Shown piece after piece: positions 63,451-64,000 of a stretch of 64,000 nucleotides of DNA. The stretch comes from CAVRQM01 sp963756975 (GTDB taxonomy: Bacteria > Pseudomonadota > Alphaproteobacteria > Acetobacterales > Acetobacteraceae), in contig CAVWPS010000001.1 in the NCBI GenBank assembly GCA_963756975.1, forward strand, positions 310,001 through 374,000. Direction: 5' to 3'. The notes beneath the pieces are model-generated. The model searched no databases. It was given only the letters and a program-made list of their open reading frames with translations, and was not told where the DNA came from. Both the position numbers and the translations under genes were made by a program. Numbering within the stretch: position 1 is the first letter of the stretch; each line of letters opens with the position of its first letter.

Positions 63451-64000
63451 CTACTGACCCAGCGAGATCGCCTCCATGTGCAGGCTCAGCGTCGGCGTGA
63501 TCGCCGAGCCGGTGACGTTCTTGTTCATCAGGTAGTTCAGCGTCTCGTAATGGGTGAAGATCAGCGGTGCCTCGCTGCTCGTGATCGTGCGGATCTGCCG
63601 GTACAGATCCTTGCGCGCGGCCACGTCGCCGCTGGCGGCTGCCTTGTCGATCAGCGCGTCGACGGCCGCGTTCTTGTAGAACGTCTTGTTGATCGGCCCG
63701 CCCGACTTCAGCACCAGCGAGTAGAAGTTGTCGGGGTCGATCGTGCGCTCCTGATAGGCGCTGGTGATCTGGTAGTTGCCGGCGACGAACGCGTCGTACC
63801 AGACCGAGACGTCGACCGCCTTGATCGTCATGTCGATGCCGATCTGCTTCAGCTCGTCCCGCACGACCTGCCCGGTTTTCAGCAGCTCCGGGTAGCCCGT
63901 CAGGCCGAGATACTCGACCGTCAGGCCGTTCGGATATCCGGCCTCGGCCAGCAGCTTCTTCGCCTGCGCCAGATCCTGGGTCGGCGCGAAAATCCCGGCC
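63451..64000 (-). CDS. Peptide/nickel-type ABC substrate-binding protein (5' end outside window)
   Basis: The C-terminal ~182 residues of a family-5 extracellular solute-binding protein (DppA/OppA/NikA type). KLLAEAGYPNGLTVEYLGLT is the typical lobe-closing region; IGIDMTIKAVDVSVWYDAFV, DPDNFYSLVLKSGGPINKTF, RKDLYRQIRTITSSEAPLIF and the C-terminal strand complete it. The start and signal peptide lie beyond the window. Ligand class (peptide, opine or other) cannot be told from this part. Confidence 0.9.
   Translation of the reverse strand, partial: AGIFAPTQDLAQAKKLLAEAGYPNGLTVEYLGLTGYPELLKTGQVVRDELKQIGIDMTIKAVDVSVWYDAFVAGNYQITSAYQERTIDPDNFYSLVLKSGGPINKTFYKNAAVDALIDKAAASGDVAARKDLYRQIRTITSSEAPLIFTHYETLNYLMNKNVTGSAITPTLSLHMEAISLGQ

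Overview
The window is very GC-rich throughout and densely coding, with many ATGA, GTGA and TGATG stop/start overlaps. The gene content fits an alphaproteobacterium, most likely an Acetobacteraceae-like or Rhodospirillales-like environmental heterotroph: CIO-type cytochrome bd, an RTX-like secreted protein, several ABC uptake systems, glf-type surface sugar genes and SsuABCD. The taxonomy is an inference from composition and gene families. I saw no rRNA, tRNA or CRISPR array.

Layout. (1) 0-5 kb: a large secreted RTX-like protein, then a lower-GC patch carrying a resolvase remnant, an SDR + cupin pair divergent from an HxlR regulator, and the cut-off 3' end of an MFS transporter gene; this looks like an old insertion. 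(2) 5-10 kb: a two-component system downstream of rmuC, and a frameshifted glpD. (3) 10-20.6 kb: an SDR, a complete alkanesulfonate operon (ssuC-A-D-B), a lone receiver protein, DedA + ATP-grasp, an old yellow enzyme, uppP + SGNH hydrolase, and an OmpR-type regulator. (4) 20.6-31.4 kb: cyanase, rhodanese, ferredoxin, acyl-CoA-dehydrogenase-like flavoprotein and OsmC genes divergent from a TetR regulator with a clear palindromic operator; CopC, an MpaB-family oxygenase, an SLC13-type permease, a CBS protein and a cyanide-insensitive-type cytochrome bd oxidase.

(5) 31.5-56.3 kb is a nitrogen-scavenging supercluster and the most interesting part. It holds a PotABCD-like importer with an isochorismatase/metallo-beta-lactamase fusion; a 2-oxoglutarate/Fe(II) oxygenase divergent from it across a perfect 15-bp inverted repeat; allophanate hydrolase; the two urea-carboxylase-associated proteins (now known as carboxyguanidine deiminase subunits in guanidine degraders) with their own SsuABC-like importer; a urea/guanidine carboxylase; biuret amidohydrolase (BiuH) and a second cysteine hydrolase; an AmiF-type formamidase; a BMP/nucleoside-type ABC importer; and an AtzH/HpxZ-like protein. 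Together they could take guanidine (possibly released from guanidino compounds by the oxygenase), biuret and formamide to ammonia, with allophanate as the shared intermediate.

(6) 56.6-64 kb: an 851-residue glycine-rich protein, a GT4 glycosyltransferase, a GlfT-like GT2, UDP-galactopyranose mutase, a small Cys-containing protein and the 3' part of a peptide-type ABC binding protein.

Five genes (glpD, the guanidine-type permease, urea carboxylase, a nucleoside ABC ATPase, amiF) are broken by seven single-base frameshifts, all of them a net +1. That uniform direction is either an artefact of an insertion-biased sequencing technology or real biology, and should be settled before these genes are called pseudogenes.
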